Source: Solibacillus sp. R5-41
GTDB taxonomy: Bacteria; Bacillota; Bacilli; Bacillales_A; Planococcaceae
Length of the DNA: 64,000 nt
Assembly: GCF_002736105.1 (NCBI RefSeq)
Contig: NZ_CP024123.1
Span: 1,790,001-1,854,000 of the forward strand
Reading direction: 5' to 3'
Numbering within the stretch: the stretch's first letter is position 1; every line of letters starts with the position of its first letter. The position numbers and the translations under genes are program-made. Below, one piece after another: positions 29,876 through 38,880 of this stretch. Under the pieces are notes generated by a model, which did not search any database, was not told the DNA's origin, and saw only the letters and a list, made by a program, of their open reading frames with translations.

Positions 29876-29911
29876 TAAAAAATCCCCTTCGCTCATATTG
29901 AGAAGGGGATC
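29876..29911 (-). terminator. Terminator after the ABC ATPase gene
   Basis: ATCCCCTTC (29882-29890) pairs with GAAGGGGAT (29902-29910); the T-run is on the minus side, suiting the ATPase gene. It can also end the LysR gene. Confidence 0.8.
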
Positions 29912-29942
29912 TAGCTATAATATTCTACTTGCTTTAGCTTTC

Positions 29943-31052
29943 TTAGTCTTGATCTGGGTGAATACGATTTTCCGTTTCTTTATCAAAGAAATGGGCTTTG
30001 TTCATATTTAATGCCATTGTAAGTACTTCGCCTGGTTTAACGTCCGTGTAAGCATCGACACGAGAGATAAATGGTTGTCCCTCAATTTGAGAGTAAAGAA
30101 TTGTTTCGGCACCGAGTAATTCCGCTACCTCGATTTTCACCTCAATTTTAGAACCTGGTGAAGCTTCAATGGATGCAAGTTCAGTATGGAAATCTTCCGG
30201 GCGAACACCCATCGTAATTTCTTTGTTTACATAACCTTGCTTACGTAAATAGTTCATTTTTTCTTCTGGGATGGAAAGTGAAACATTGCCAATGGTCATT
30301 TTTCCATCTAATAGTTTACCCGAGAAGAAGTTCATTGCAGGCGAACCAATAAAACCGCCGACAAAAACATTTTTTGGTCGCTCGTACACATCTTTAGGTG
30401 TCCCAACTTGTTGAATAATACCGTCCTTCATAACAACAAGTCTAGTTGCCATTGTCATTGCTTCCGTTTGGTCATGTGTTACATAAATCGTCGTTGTTTG
30501 TAATCGCTGATGAAGCTTAGTGATTTCAGCACGCATATGTACACGAAGCTTTGCATCTAAATTTGATAATGGCTCATCCATTAAGAAAACTCTTGCATCT
30601 CGAACGATTGCACGACCTAATGCAACACGCTGACGCTGACCACCAGATAAGGCTTTCGGTTTACGATTTAAATATTGCTCAAGATCCAAAATTTTGGCAG
30701 CTTCCTTTACACGACGATCAATTTCTTCTTTTGGTAGCTTTCGTAACTTCAGACCAAATGCCATATTATCGTACACACTCATGTGCGGATAGAGTGCATA
30801 GTTTTGGAATACCATCGCGATATCGCGGTCTTTAGGCGCTACATCATTCATTCGTTTTCCATCGATTAGCAATTCACCTTTTGAAATTTCTTCTAAACCA
30901 GCCACCATACGCAATGTTGTTGATTTTCCACACCCCGAAGGACCAACGAAAACAATAAACTCTTTATCTTTGATATCAAGGTTAAAATCTTTAACCGCTG
31001 CTACATCTTTATCATAAATCTTGTAAATGTTTTCTAATTTTAATTCAGCCAT
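29943..31052 (-). CDS. msmX: Sugar ABC transporter ATPase, MsmX/UgpC-type
   Basis: 369 residues from ATG 31052. Walker A GPSGCGKST, Q-loop FQNYALYPHMSVYDNM, signature LSGGQRQRVALGRAIVR, Walker B VFLMDEPLSNLDAKLR, plus a C-terminal TOBE/OB domain (GVRPEDFH). MsmX energises several sugar importers lacking their own ATPase. The importer starting at 32572 has no ATPase, so this is the obvious partner. A cre-like site upstream suggests carbon catabolite control. Confidence 0.93.
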   Translation of the reverse strand: MAELKLENIYKIYDKDVAAVKDFNLDIKDKEFIVFVGPSGCGKSTTLRMVAGLEEISKGELLIDGKRMNDVAPKDRDIAMVFQNYALYPHMSVYDNMAFGLKLRKLPKEEIDRRVKEAAKILDLEQYLNRKPKALSGGQRQRVALGRAIVRDARVFLMDEPLSNLDAKLRVHMRAEITKLHQRLQTTTIYVTHDQTEAMTMATRLVVMKDGIIQQVGTPKDVYERPKNVFVGGFIGSPAMNFFSGKLLDGKMTIGNVSLSIPEEKMNYLRKQGYVNKEITMGVRPEDFHTELASIEASPGSKIEVKIEVAELLGAETILYSQIEGQPFISRVDAYTDVKPGEVLTMALNMNKAHFFDKETENRIHPDQD

Positions 31053-31073
31053 TGTCAATATCCCCCTTAAAAA

Positions 31074-31088
31074 TGAAAGCGTTTTACA
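31074..31088. promoter_or_regulatory. cre-like CcpA site upstream of msmX
   Basis: TGAAAGCGTTTTACA fits the cre consensus TGWAARCGYTWNCW with mismatches only near its right end. It lies about 20 bp upstream of the msmX start codon. Confidence 0.5.
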
Positions 31089-31252
31089 TAGTGTAGAGGA
31101 AAGGGGTGTGAAATGTAAATATTCACATTGCACAAAATTTTCGGACTATTTATAGGGCAATGTGTACAAAATTGGTTCATCATTCATTTTTCGTAGCTGA
31201 CAACGCGTTAAACATCCCTATAAAAGAAGAAGCACTCTGAATTACGACATTC

Positions 31253-32152
31253 TTAATCAGTTCTCTTAGTGATTAATGGAATCGCAAGCGCTAGAAATAC
31301 TGCATTTGAGAAATCTCGACAGTCAATGCCCGTTTTATTAGTTAATTTATCGAATCGGTATTGCAGGCTATTCCGATGAATATGTAATCTTTTAGCGGCT
31401 AGAGAAGCATTCAAATTATATTGTAAAAACACTTTTAACGTATGAAGCAATTCCCCATCCTCAAGACTTTCAATTAAATAGTTGGAGAGTAGTTTTTTCT
31501 CGATTAAATGTGCCGATGTAACGAGAATGATAGGAAAAGCTTCATAAAATAGGACCGTTTTTTCTTGTTCAATATAAGTAAGTAGTTCTTGAAAGCATTG
31601 TTTTTCCATTCTAAATTTCTCTTTTAAAAACAAATCCGCCTTATGTAATTGTCCGATAAAACTATAAATAACAACAAGAAAGTCACTTGTTAATGTGTCG
31701 CTTAACTGGATAAAATCCTCCTTATCAAAAATACTTAGTGGTTTTTCTTCAATAATAATTCCGTACATATTGTTAATCCATATAACGATCGGTTGCTGGA
31801 AAGCCCCTTTAATGGCTTCTTCAAAGTTAATCGGGTCAATGATTGGTTGTTTTAAACGAAAATAAAAAAAACGAATGGATTCAACATCTTCCGAAAAAGG
31901 GAAGTCGTTTGAATCACCAAATAAAAATTGTTGCCATTTGATATGAACAACATTTTTTTTTGAATTCGTTTCCGTGTCCTCAATTGGAAGAAATAATGAT
32001 CGCAATAGGTTTAGTTCCACTTCTGAAAGAGCTGTTTTTAATAGGCCAAAAATTTGCCCGTCTTCTGTTTGGAACCAATAGTTGTTTGTGTCTTTAATTG
32101 TGAATTCGGAAGTAAAAGCCATTTGGAAATGGTTCGCTAGTTTTTCAATCAT
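31253..32152 (-). CDS. CdaR/PucR-like transcriptional regulator
   Basis: 299 residues from ATG 32152 (AAGGAG upstream). The C-terminus is the PucR/CdaR helix-turn-helix: HTLKVFLQYNLNASLAAKRLHIHRNSLQYRFDKLTNKTG. The N-terminal ~220 residues are a sensor of unknown ligand. It sits between msmX and the divergent sugar-import operon and is the best candidate for their specific regulator. The perfect inverted repeat at 32253-32298 may be its site (inference). Confidence 0.85.
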   Translation of the reverse strand: MIEKLANHFQMAFTSEFTIKDTNNYWFQTEDGQIFGLLKTALSEVELNLLRSLFLPIEDTETNSKKNVVHIKWQQFLFGDSNDFPFSEDVESIRFFYFRLKQPIIDPINFEEAIKGAFQQPIVIWINNMYGIIIEEKPLSIFDKEDFIQLSDTLTSDFLVVIYSFIGQLHKADLFLKEKFRMEKQCFQELLTYIEQEKTVLFYEAFPIILVTSAHLIEKKLLSNYLIESLEDGELLHTLKVFLQYNLNASLAAKRLHIHRNSLQYRFDKLTNKTGIDCRDFSNAVFLALAIPLITKRTD

Positions 32153-32252
32153 ATGCACTGCTCCTTCTACTAGAAAATAATTCTCATTACTTGTTATTAA
32201 TTTGCTTGAAAAGGATAACTTTGTCAATGGAAAGGGGTGTTAGCGTCTATTT

Positions 32253-32298
32253 TGTAAATAATTTTCTAAAATTAAAAATATTTAGAAAATTATTTACA
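32253..32298. promoter_or_regulatory. Perfect 18-bp inverted repeat, candidate operator
   Basis: Arms TGTAAATAATTTTCTAAA (32253-32270) and its exact complement (32281-32298) flank a 10-nt AT-rich spacer. It lies 101 bp upstream of the CdaR-like start and about 270 bp upstream of the binding-protein gene. There is no T-run or GC-rich stem, so an operator is more likely than a terminator. Confidence 0.55.
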
Positions 32299-32484
32299 TA
32301 TGCTAAAGTGTAGTTTACCTTCAATGGTATTTAAAGTTTATATCGCCTTTTCTTCACGTTTGAAAGAGGTTGTATAGAAAAAGGATCGTTCATGTCGGTA
32401 GAATAGTTTGAATTTTCTATATCTTCAAAATAAATAGTGGATTGAACATCCTAAATAAGGTATAATTTAACAGTAACACTTACT

Positions 32485-32498
32485 TGTAAGCGCTTTAA
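32485..32498. promoter_or_regulatory. cre-like CcpA site upstream of the sugar operon
   Basis: TGTAAGCGCTTTAA has the full palindromic core AAGCGCTT and misses one position of the cre consensus. It lies 74 bp before the binding-protein start. The rest of the 32299-32571 gap shows no gene. Confidence 0.65.
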
Positions 32499-32571
32499 AG
32501 TGGTGTTTAAAAAAATATAGGGAGATAGGGGGATTAGTAGAAATGCATAAAAATAATGGGGTGAGAAAGTT

Positions 32572-33879
32572 ATGAGTGGACTAAAAAAATTACTATTTGT
32601 AGCAATGATGTTTATTCTTATTTTAGGTACCTTAGCAGCGTGTAATGCAGAAGAATCCGGAAAGGAAGTTGATCCTCCGAAAGAATCCGGAAAGGAAGTT
32701 AATCTTCCGAAAGACAAGGTGGAAAACACGTCTGTCGAGTTTTGGACTATTTCTCTTCAACCAACATTTAATGATTACTTTAATGAATTAATAGCTAATT
32801 ATGAGAAAGAGAATCCAGGTGTAAAAATTGAATGGAAAGACTTCCCGTATGACGCAATCCAAAATAAATTATTAACAAGCATTGCGAGTAAGCAAGCACC
32901 GGATGTTGTTAATTTAAATACTGAATTTGCAAGTCAAATGGCTTCAAAAGGTGCATTAACAGACTTTAATAAACAATTAACAGAAGAACAGCGAAGTATC
33001 TATTTTGACGGAATCTACAATTCTACAGTAGTTGATAATGGTGCATATGCATTGCCTTGGTATACAGGAATTCCAGTGCTTTATATCAACACAGACTTAG
33101 TAGAAAAAGCTGGACTAGATATAAAAGCTCCTCCACAAACAAAAGCAGATTTGGCTAACTGGGGTAAACAAATTCAAGAAAAAACGGGTTCTTTCGGTTA
33201 TGTTTTCACGATGGAAACGCGCTCTATTCTTGAAGAAGGATTCAAAGTGGCTGAAGGAGGAAAAGCTGCATTTAATAATGATGAAGTAAAAGCGTATATC
33301 CAAAGCAATATAGAGCTAATTAAAGCTGGGGTTATTCCTAAGGGTATTCCTGCATTCGCCCAACAAGTTCAACAATTTGGTAGTGAGCAAGTAGCGATGA
33401 TGATCTCGAGTTCATCATTTATTAATCAATTAAAAACGGCTTCACCAGATGTATACAAGAAAACGATTGCCGTGCCAGCACCTCTTGGAAAAGCAGGTAT
33501 TCGTTTTACGAACTCTATGAATCTAGTTGTACCAAATGCTTCTGATAATGTTGAAGCAGCCACTGCATTTGCACACTATGTAACAAACGATGCAAATCAA
33601 TTGGCTTTCTCTAAAGCAGCAAATACACTGCCTTCAACGAAAGCAGCTGCGAAGGATGAATTCTTCTATAAAAATGATGGGACATTAGAGGGGCAAGCAT
33701 TAACAGCATCTGTTGAAAGCTTAGATAAAGCGTCAGACTTTTACCTAGGTATTGAAAATGCGAATGATGTAAATAAAGCCTTTAATAAGCGCCTGCAAAA
33801 TATCTATATTAATGATCAAGATCTTAATACTGAATTGGATGCAGCTGAAAAAGAAATTAACGATATCTTAAGCCGCTAA
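32572..33879 (+). CDS. Sugar ABC transporter substrate-binding lipoprotein
   Basis: 435 residues. Signal peptide with lipobox LAAC (C24). Residues 28-47 hold two copies of a 10-residue unit, ESGKEVDPPK and ESGKEVNLPK, from an exact-length 30-bp tandem duplication in the flexible linker. The mature domain is a family-1 solute-binding protein (VEFWTISLQPTFNDYFNELIANYEKENPGVKIEW). It should capture an oligosaccharide or amino sugar for the two permeases downstream. Confidence 0.92.
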   Translation: MSGLKKLLFVAMMFILILGTLAACNAEESGKEVDPPKESGKEVNLPKDKVENTSVEFWTISLQPTFNDYFNELIANYEKENPGVKIEWKDFPYDAIQNKLLTSIASKQAPDVVNLNTEFASQMASKGALTDFNKQLTEEQRSIYFDGIYNSTVVDNGAYALPWYTGIPVLYINTDLVEKAGLDIKAPPQTKADLANWGKQIQEKTGSFGYVFTMETRSILEEGFKVAEGGKAAFNNDEVKAYIQSNIELIKAGVIPKGIPAFAQQVQQFGSEQVAMMISSSSFINQLKTASPDVYKKTIAVPAPLGKAGIRFTNSMNLVVPNASDNVEAATAFAHYVTNDANQLAFSKAANTLPSTKAAAKDEFFYKNDGTLEGQALTASVESLDKASDFYLGIENANDVNKAFNKRLQNIYINDQDLNTELDAAEKEINDILSR

Positions 33880-33935
33880 AGAAAAAATGAATGGGTAGAT
33901 GCATTTCTACCCATTTTCGATAGGAGTGGAGCCCT

Positions 33936-34835
33936 TTGAAACAGAAAAGAGTTGCAAAATTAAGTAGATTTTCAGAGGTCCAAACAGCATGGTTATTTAT
34001 GGGTCCGGGATTAATATTGCTCGCTCTATTTACCTTTTGGCCCATTATTTATAGTGTCCCTCTAGCCTTTACAAATTATTCGGTGATCGGTGAAACAAGT
34101 TTTGTAGGCTTTGAAAACTTTAAACGGGCATTTTCTGATGTCAATTTTATTGCATCTATTAAAAATTCGCTGTTATACATGATTATTGTTCCTTTTATTC
34201 AAATTTTATCAATACTTATGGCAATATTAGTCAATCGAAAAATCGCGGGGATTAAATTTTTCCGAGCTGCCTTTTATATTCCCGTCGTTACTTCGATGGT
34301 TGCGGTTTCGATTATTTGGGGATGGTTAATGAGTTCAAATGGGGTTTTGAACTATACACTCCTTTCGATTGGCATTATAAATGAAAAAATCAATTGGTTA
34401 TCTGATAAAGACACTGCACTTTGGGCAGTAATGTTTATTACCCTATGGAAAGGGTTGGGCTATTACATGATGATTTATCTTGCAGGCTTGCAGGCAATTC
34501 CGTCAGACTGCATTGAGGCAGCGAAGATTGATGGGGCAAGCAACTTCCAAGTCATTAGAAAAATCACCATTCCTTTATTAAAACCATATGTGTTTTTCTG
34601 CACATTGATTTCCCTTATGGCAGCGATACGTGTGTTTGATGAAGTATTTGTCTTAACATCTGGAGGGCCCGGGAATGAAACGTTAACGAGTAGCCTATAT
34701 ATTTACCAACAGGGTTTCGAAGTATTTGAATTTGGCTATTCATCCGCATTAGGCATAATTATTAGTTTTATTATTATGTTCTTTAGTATTTTCATCTTCC
34801 TATTTAATAAGAAGGGTGGTGTAAATCCATATTAA
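33936..34835 (+). CDS. Sugar ABC transporter permease (MalF-type)
   Basis: 299 residues; TTG start. Six membrane segments and the ATPase-docking loop EAAKIDGASNFQVIRKITIPLLKP (EAA motif) are visible. It forms half of the import channel. Its stop shares one base with the next start. Confidence 0.92.
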   Translation: MKQKRVAKLSRFSEVQTAWLFMGPGLILLALFTFWPIIYSVPLAFTNYSVIGETSFVGFENFKRAFSDVNFIASIKNSLLYMIIVPFIQILSILMAILVNRKIAGIKFFRAAFYIPVVTSMVAVSIIWGWLMSSNGVLNYTLLSIGIINEKINWLSDKDTALWAVMFITLWKGLGYYMMIYLAGLQAIPSDCIEAAKIDGASNFQVIRKITIPLLKPYVFFCTLISLMAAIRVFDEVFVLTSGGPGNETLTSSLYIYQQGFEVFEFGYSSALGIIISFIIMFFSIFIFLFNKKGGVNPY

Positions 34836-35680
34836 TGGATAAAGCGATGAAAAAAAGAAAATTACTAAAAACCATTCAAAAGAAGTTCCTTATTTATGTA
34901 CCGTTAACACTATTTGCGCTTTTTATGATGGGACCATTCCTTTGGTTAATAAGTGTTTCGTTAATGCCAGGGAAAAATGTATTTTCCTTTCCACCTGCTA
35001 TATTTCCTACATTTATTGACTTTAAAAATTATGTAGACGTTTGGCGGTATATGGATTTTCTTAAATACATCTGGAATACAGTCATTATCACATTTTTTGG
35101 TGTGATATTCAGTATTTTATTATGTAGTTTAACCGCATATCCATTAGCTATTTTTAAGTTTAAAGGTAAGAATATTATTTTTGTGGCGATGATTGCTACG
35201 ATGATTATACCTGCCGCTGCGGGTCTAGTTGTCAATTATTTAACAATAAATAAGCTCGGTTTAATCAATACATTTACTGGCGTAGTACTTCCAAGCTTAG
35301 TAACAGTGTTTAATGTATTTCTTTTTAGGCAGGCATTTATGGGTATTCCTAGCGACATTAGGGACTCAGGAAAGATGGATGGTGCCTCTGAATTTCGTAT
35401 TTGGTGGCAACTAATGATGCCGATGATAAAACCAGCGATTGCTGTTGTTGCTCTATTCGAATTTATGGCAAGTTGGAACAGCTTTTTATGGCCAATTATC
35501 GTATTAAATACAGACAAGTATCCATTAGCTTCTGCTTTAAGTACCCTAAATGGACAGTTTTCTTATAACTTTGGATGGATAGCAGCAGGAACGGTTATCT
35601 CTGTTCTTCCGATTATTATCGTATTTTTATTAACTCAAAAATACTTTATGGAAGGCATTTCAGGTGCTATAAAAGGGTAG
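34835..35680 (+). CDS. Sugar ABC transporter permease (MalG-type)
   Basis: 281 residues, six membrane segments, with docking loop RDSGKMDGASEFRIWWQLMMPMIKP; the usual EAA is changed to RDSGK, as in some CUT1 permeases. It pairs with the preceding permease. No ATPase gene follows, so MsmX-type ATPase sharing is expected. Confidence 0.92.
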   Translation: MDKAMKKRKLLKTIQKKFLIYVPLTLFALFMMGPFLWLISVSLMPGKNVFSFPPAIFPTFIDFKNYVDVWRYMDFLKYIWNTVIITFFGVIFSILLCSLTAYPLAIFKFKGKNIIFVAMIATMIIPAAAGLVVNYLTINKLGLINTFTGVVLPSLVTVFNVFLFRQAFMGIPSDIRDSGKMDGASEFRIWWQLMMPMIKPAIAVVALFEFMASWNSFLWPIIVLNTDKYPLASALSTLNGQFSYNFGWIAAGTVISVLPIIIVFLLTQKYFMEGISGAIKG

Positions 35681-35725
35681 CTGATCTGCTAATTTTAAAA
35701 ACGTCGATTACGAGGGGGTGTATAC

Positions 35726-37270
35726 ATGCAAAAAATTGTTTATGTTCCATTAGATGACCGACCATGTAATTATTCTTTTCCAAACCTTTTAACCGATCAA
35801 ACCGAAGTAAATCTTGTCCGCCCTAGTTTAAATTTAATGGGGGAAAAAAAGAAACCAGGGGACACAGAACAACTGTGGGATTGGTTATATAAGGAGTCAA
35901 TGGATGCAGATGGTCTTATTCTTTCAATAGATACATTATTATTTGGCGGGATTATCCCTTCAAGACTGCATCAACTGTCGTTAGAGACTTGCGAAAAAAT
36001 ACTAAACAGGCTCACGAGAATCAAGGCGTGTAACCCAAAAGTAAAAATATATGCTTTTAATTTAATTATGAGATGTCCTCAGTATTCTAGTAATGACGAA
36101 GAACCCGATTACTATGAGTACTGGGGAAAAGAAATCTTTAGATATGGCGAACTTTCACATTTAATATCTGCTAACCTCGCATCATTGGAGGAAAAAAAGG
36201 AATGTGAAGCATTAAATGGTCTATTGCCTAAAGAGCATATTGAGGATTATTTAGCGAGAAGAAAGATTAATGTTGGTGTCAATCAACTTGTACTAGAATA
36301 TGTAAGCAATGGAATTATTGATTTCCTTATTATCCCGCAAGATGATTCGGCTCCCTATGGTTGGACTGCTATGGACCAACAGGCAGTTAGAGGAGCTATT
36401 GCAACTCATAATTTAGAACTAGATGTCTATATGTATCCAGGTGCAGATGAAGTTGGTTGCACTTTACTCGCAAGAATGTTGAATGCTTCTAAAGACAAGA
36501 GACCGTTGATTTATCCGGTATTTTCAAGTATTCAAGGACCAGCCGTTACGCCACTATACGAAGACAGGCCATTATTTGAGACACTTAAATATCAAATAAT
36601 AGCCGCGGGGGGACTGATGACTACAAATATGCAAGAAGCGAATCTTGTTTTATTTGTAAATGCACCTGTAGAGCCAATGTTAGAGGCTGCCTGTCAAGGG
36701 GACCTGAGTACAACTTATCAAGTGAATCGAAATCTTATTGATTTTGTTGAACAACTCGAATTCACGGTGAAGAAACGAGCTATCCCTTGTATTGTAGCGG
36801 ATGTAGCTTTCGCGAATGGTTCAGATTTAGAACTTGTAAAATTAATGAAAAACAAAAAAGTTCTTTTCTCATTGGCTGGATATGCAGGTTGGAATACAAG
36901 TTCAAATTCATTAGGAACATGCATAGCGCAGGGGATGTTCTACAATATTTTTGGCGAATCACAAGGCCATCGCAATTTTTTAGCATTGCGCTATGTAGAA
37001 GATGCTGGATATTGTAGCTATGTAAGAAATGATGTAACGAATAATAAATTACGGGAGCTAGGTTACAATTACTTCCGCGTGGATGGCAAAAAAGGGGTCG
37101 TTGCTAACATTGTGCAATCACAACTAACTTCATTTATACAGGAGCATATTAACGATGATGAAAACAGCATACAAATCAAGGAATGTACGATGCCATGGAG
37201 CCGGATGTTTGAAGTTGGCTTGACGGTTGAATATTTCAAAAGGGCAGGGAATGAGAAAGCTACTGAATAA
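35726..37270 (+). CDS. DUF4127-family protein of unknown function
   Basis: 514 residues, GAGGGGGTG upstream. The start IVYVPLDDRPCNYSFPNLL is the DUF4127 signature. Other notable blocks are LSIDTLLFGGIIPSRLH, NLIMRCPQYSSNDEEPDYYEYWG, IPQDDSAPYGW and YPGADEVGCTLLARM; conserved Asp, Arg and Glu residues suggest an enzyme. There is no signal peptide, so it acts inside the cell. The position between importer genes and oxidoreductase, glycosidase-like and esterase-like genes suggests a step in breaking down the imported sugar. That role is inferred. Confidence 0.85.
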   Translation: MQKIVYVPLDDRPCNYSFPNLLTDQTEVNLVRPSLNLMGEKKKPGDTEQLWDWLYKESMDADGLILSIDTLLFGGIIPSRLHQLSLETCEKILNRLTRIKACNPKVKIYAFNLIMRCPQYSSNDEEPDYYEYWGKEIFRYGELSHLISANLASLEEKKECEALNGLLPKEHIEDYLARRKINVGVNQLVLEYVSNGIIDFLIIPQDDSAPYGWTAMDQQAVRGAIATHNLELDVYMYPGADEVGCTLLARMLNASKDKRPLIYPVFSSIQGPAVTPLYEDRPLFETLKYQIIAAGGLMTTNMQEANLVLFVNAPVEPMLEAACQGDLSTTYQVNRNLIDFVEQLEFTVKKRAIPCIVADVAFANGSDLELVKLMKNKKVLFSLAGYAGWNTSSNSLGTCIAQGMFYNIFGESQGHRNFLALRYVEDAGYCSYVRNDVTNNKLRELGYNYFRVDGKKGVVANIVQSQLTSFIQEHINDDENSIQIKECTMPWSRMFEVGLTVEYFKRAGNEKATE

Positions 37271-37286
37271 AAGGGGGTGCTTCTAT

Positions 37287-38864
37287 ATGATTAAACAAAA
37301 AACTTCGGATGTTATTGTCATAGGTGGAGGCCTAGGCGGTTGCATGGCAGCATTAGCTGTTGCCAAAATGGGCTATAAGGTCATTATGACGGAGGAAACA
37401 GATTGGTTAGGTGGACAGCTTACAAGTCAAGGAGTACCACCAGATGAACATCGATGGATTGAAAGCTTTGGCTGTACAAGTACATACCGGGAATTTAGGA
37501 ATCGGGTGCGCCAATATTATCGTGACAACTATCCACTTACAAAGGAAGCAAAAGAAAACGATTTATTGAATCCTGGAAATGGTTGGGTGAGTAGGCTAGC
37601 ACATGAGCCTAAAGTTGCGCTAAATGTAATTTCCGATATGCTGGCACCCTTTGTAAATAGTGGAAAAATAAAAATTTTATATAACTATAAACCGATAGAC
37701 GCAACAAAGGACGGAGATACGGTACAGTCCATCACAGTTGTACATGTCAATGAGTTGGCAAAAATTGAATTGAGTGGGCACTATTTTTTGGATGCAACTG
37801 AATGTGGTGATGTCCTACCAATTGCAGGGGTTGAATATGTAACAGGTGCTGAATCTAGATCAATTACTGGGGAACCTCATGCTTTAGAAGAATCAAATCC
37901 GAAAGATATGCAGTCCTTTACTTATGTTTATGCTGTTGATTATATAGAAGGTGGAAATTTTGTTATTGAAAAGCCAGAGCAATATGATTTTTGGCGTAAC
38001 TATATGCCAAAGTTCTCGTACCTTCCTTTATTTAGCTGGTATGCAGTAGATGCAAATGATACGACAAAATTAAAGGAATTCACATTATTCCCCAATGAAC
38101 AACAGATACCCTCTTTGTTTACATATCGGAGAATACTGGATACTAAAAATATTGATGGAGCGCTATATGAGGGTGATATATCACTAATAAATTGGGCGCA
38201 AAATGATTATTTTCTAGGGCCAATTATTGGAGTTTCTAATGAGGAAATTGAGAAGAACTTAAAAAATGCTAAACAACAAAGCTTATCCCTCTTATACTGG
38301 CTTCAAACAGAGGCGCCAAGATTAGATGGGGGAAAAGGTTTTCCAAGTTTAAGGCTTCGAAAGGATGTTATGGGTACAGAGGATGGGCTAGCAAAGTATC
38401 CATATATTCGAGAATCGAGAAGAATTAAAGCTATGCATACAATAACAGAGCAAGAAGTTAGTAAGGAAATAAGGGGTGAAAAAGGCATTTTCACCTATTT
38501 CGATAGTGTCGGTGTTGGTAGCTATCATTTAGATCTACATCATACGACGGTAACGAACCGAAGCTTTTATATACCAAACTATCCTTATGAAATCCCGTTA
38601 GGTGCCTTACTGCCTATCCGCGTAAAAAATGTAATTCCAGCTTGTAAAAATATTGGCACAACACAAATTACAAATGGCTGCTATAGGCTACATCCAACAG
38701 AGTGGAATATTGGTGAATCAGCAGGATATTTAGTGGCATTTTCTATGTTGAATCAGGTTACTCCTCATCAGGTAAGACAAGAGCAAAAGTATTTGAAAGA
38801 GTACCAAACGTTACTTCTCGCTAATGGCGTTCAGCTTCATTGGCCAGAGGATATTGACTTATAA
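37287..38864 (+). CDS. FAD-dependent oxidoreductase (FAD_oxidored family)
   Basis: 525 residues from ATG 37287 (AAAGGGGGTG before it). The dinucleotide motif is VIVIGGGLGGCMAALAVAKMG, then TEETDWLGGQLTSQGVPPDEH, and the C-terminal flavin-contact region CKNIGTTQITNGCYRLHPTEWNIGESAG. The family is linked to polysaccharide and amino-sugar loci but mostly uncharacterised. No signal peptide. It probably oxidises a sugar or sugar acid after import (inference). Confidence 0.85.
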   Translation: MIKQKTSDVIVIGGGLGGCMAALAVAKMGYKVIMTEETDWLGGQLTSQGVPPDEHRWIESFGCTSTYREFRNRVRQYYRDNYPLTKEAKENDLLNPGNGWVSRLAHEPKVALNVISDMLAPFVNSGKIKILYNYKPIDATKDGDTVQSITVVHVNELAKIELSGHYFLDATECGDVLPIAGVEYVTGAESRSITGEPHALEESNPKDMQSFTYVYAVDYIEGGNFVIEKPEQYDFWRNYMPKFSYLPLFSWYAVDANDTTKLKEFTLFPNEQQIPSLFTYRRILDTKNIDGALYEGDISLINWAQNDYFLGPIIGVSNEEIEKNLKNAKQQSLSLLYWLQTEAPRLDGGKGFPSLRLRKDVMGTEDGLAKYPYIRESRRIKAMHTITEQEVSKEIRGEKGIFTYFDSVGVGSYHLDLHHTTVTNRSFYIPNYPYEIPLGALLPIRVKNVIPACKNIGTTQITNGCYRLHPTEWNIGESAGYLVAFSMLNQVTPHQVRQEQKYLKEYQTLLLANGVQLHWPEDIDL

Positions 38865-38880
38865 GGAGGGGAAGAACTAA

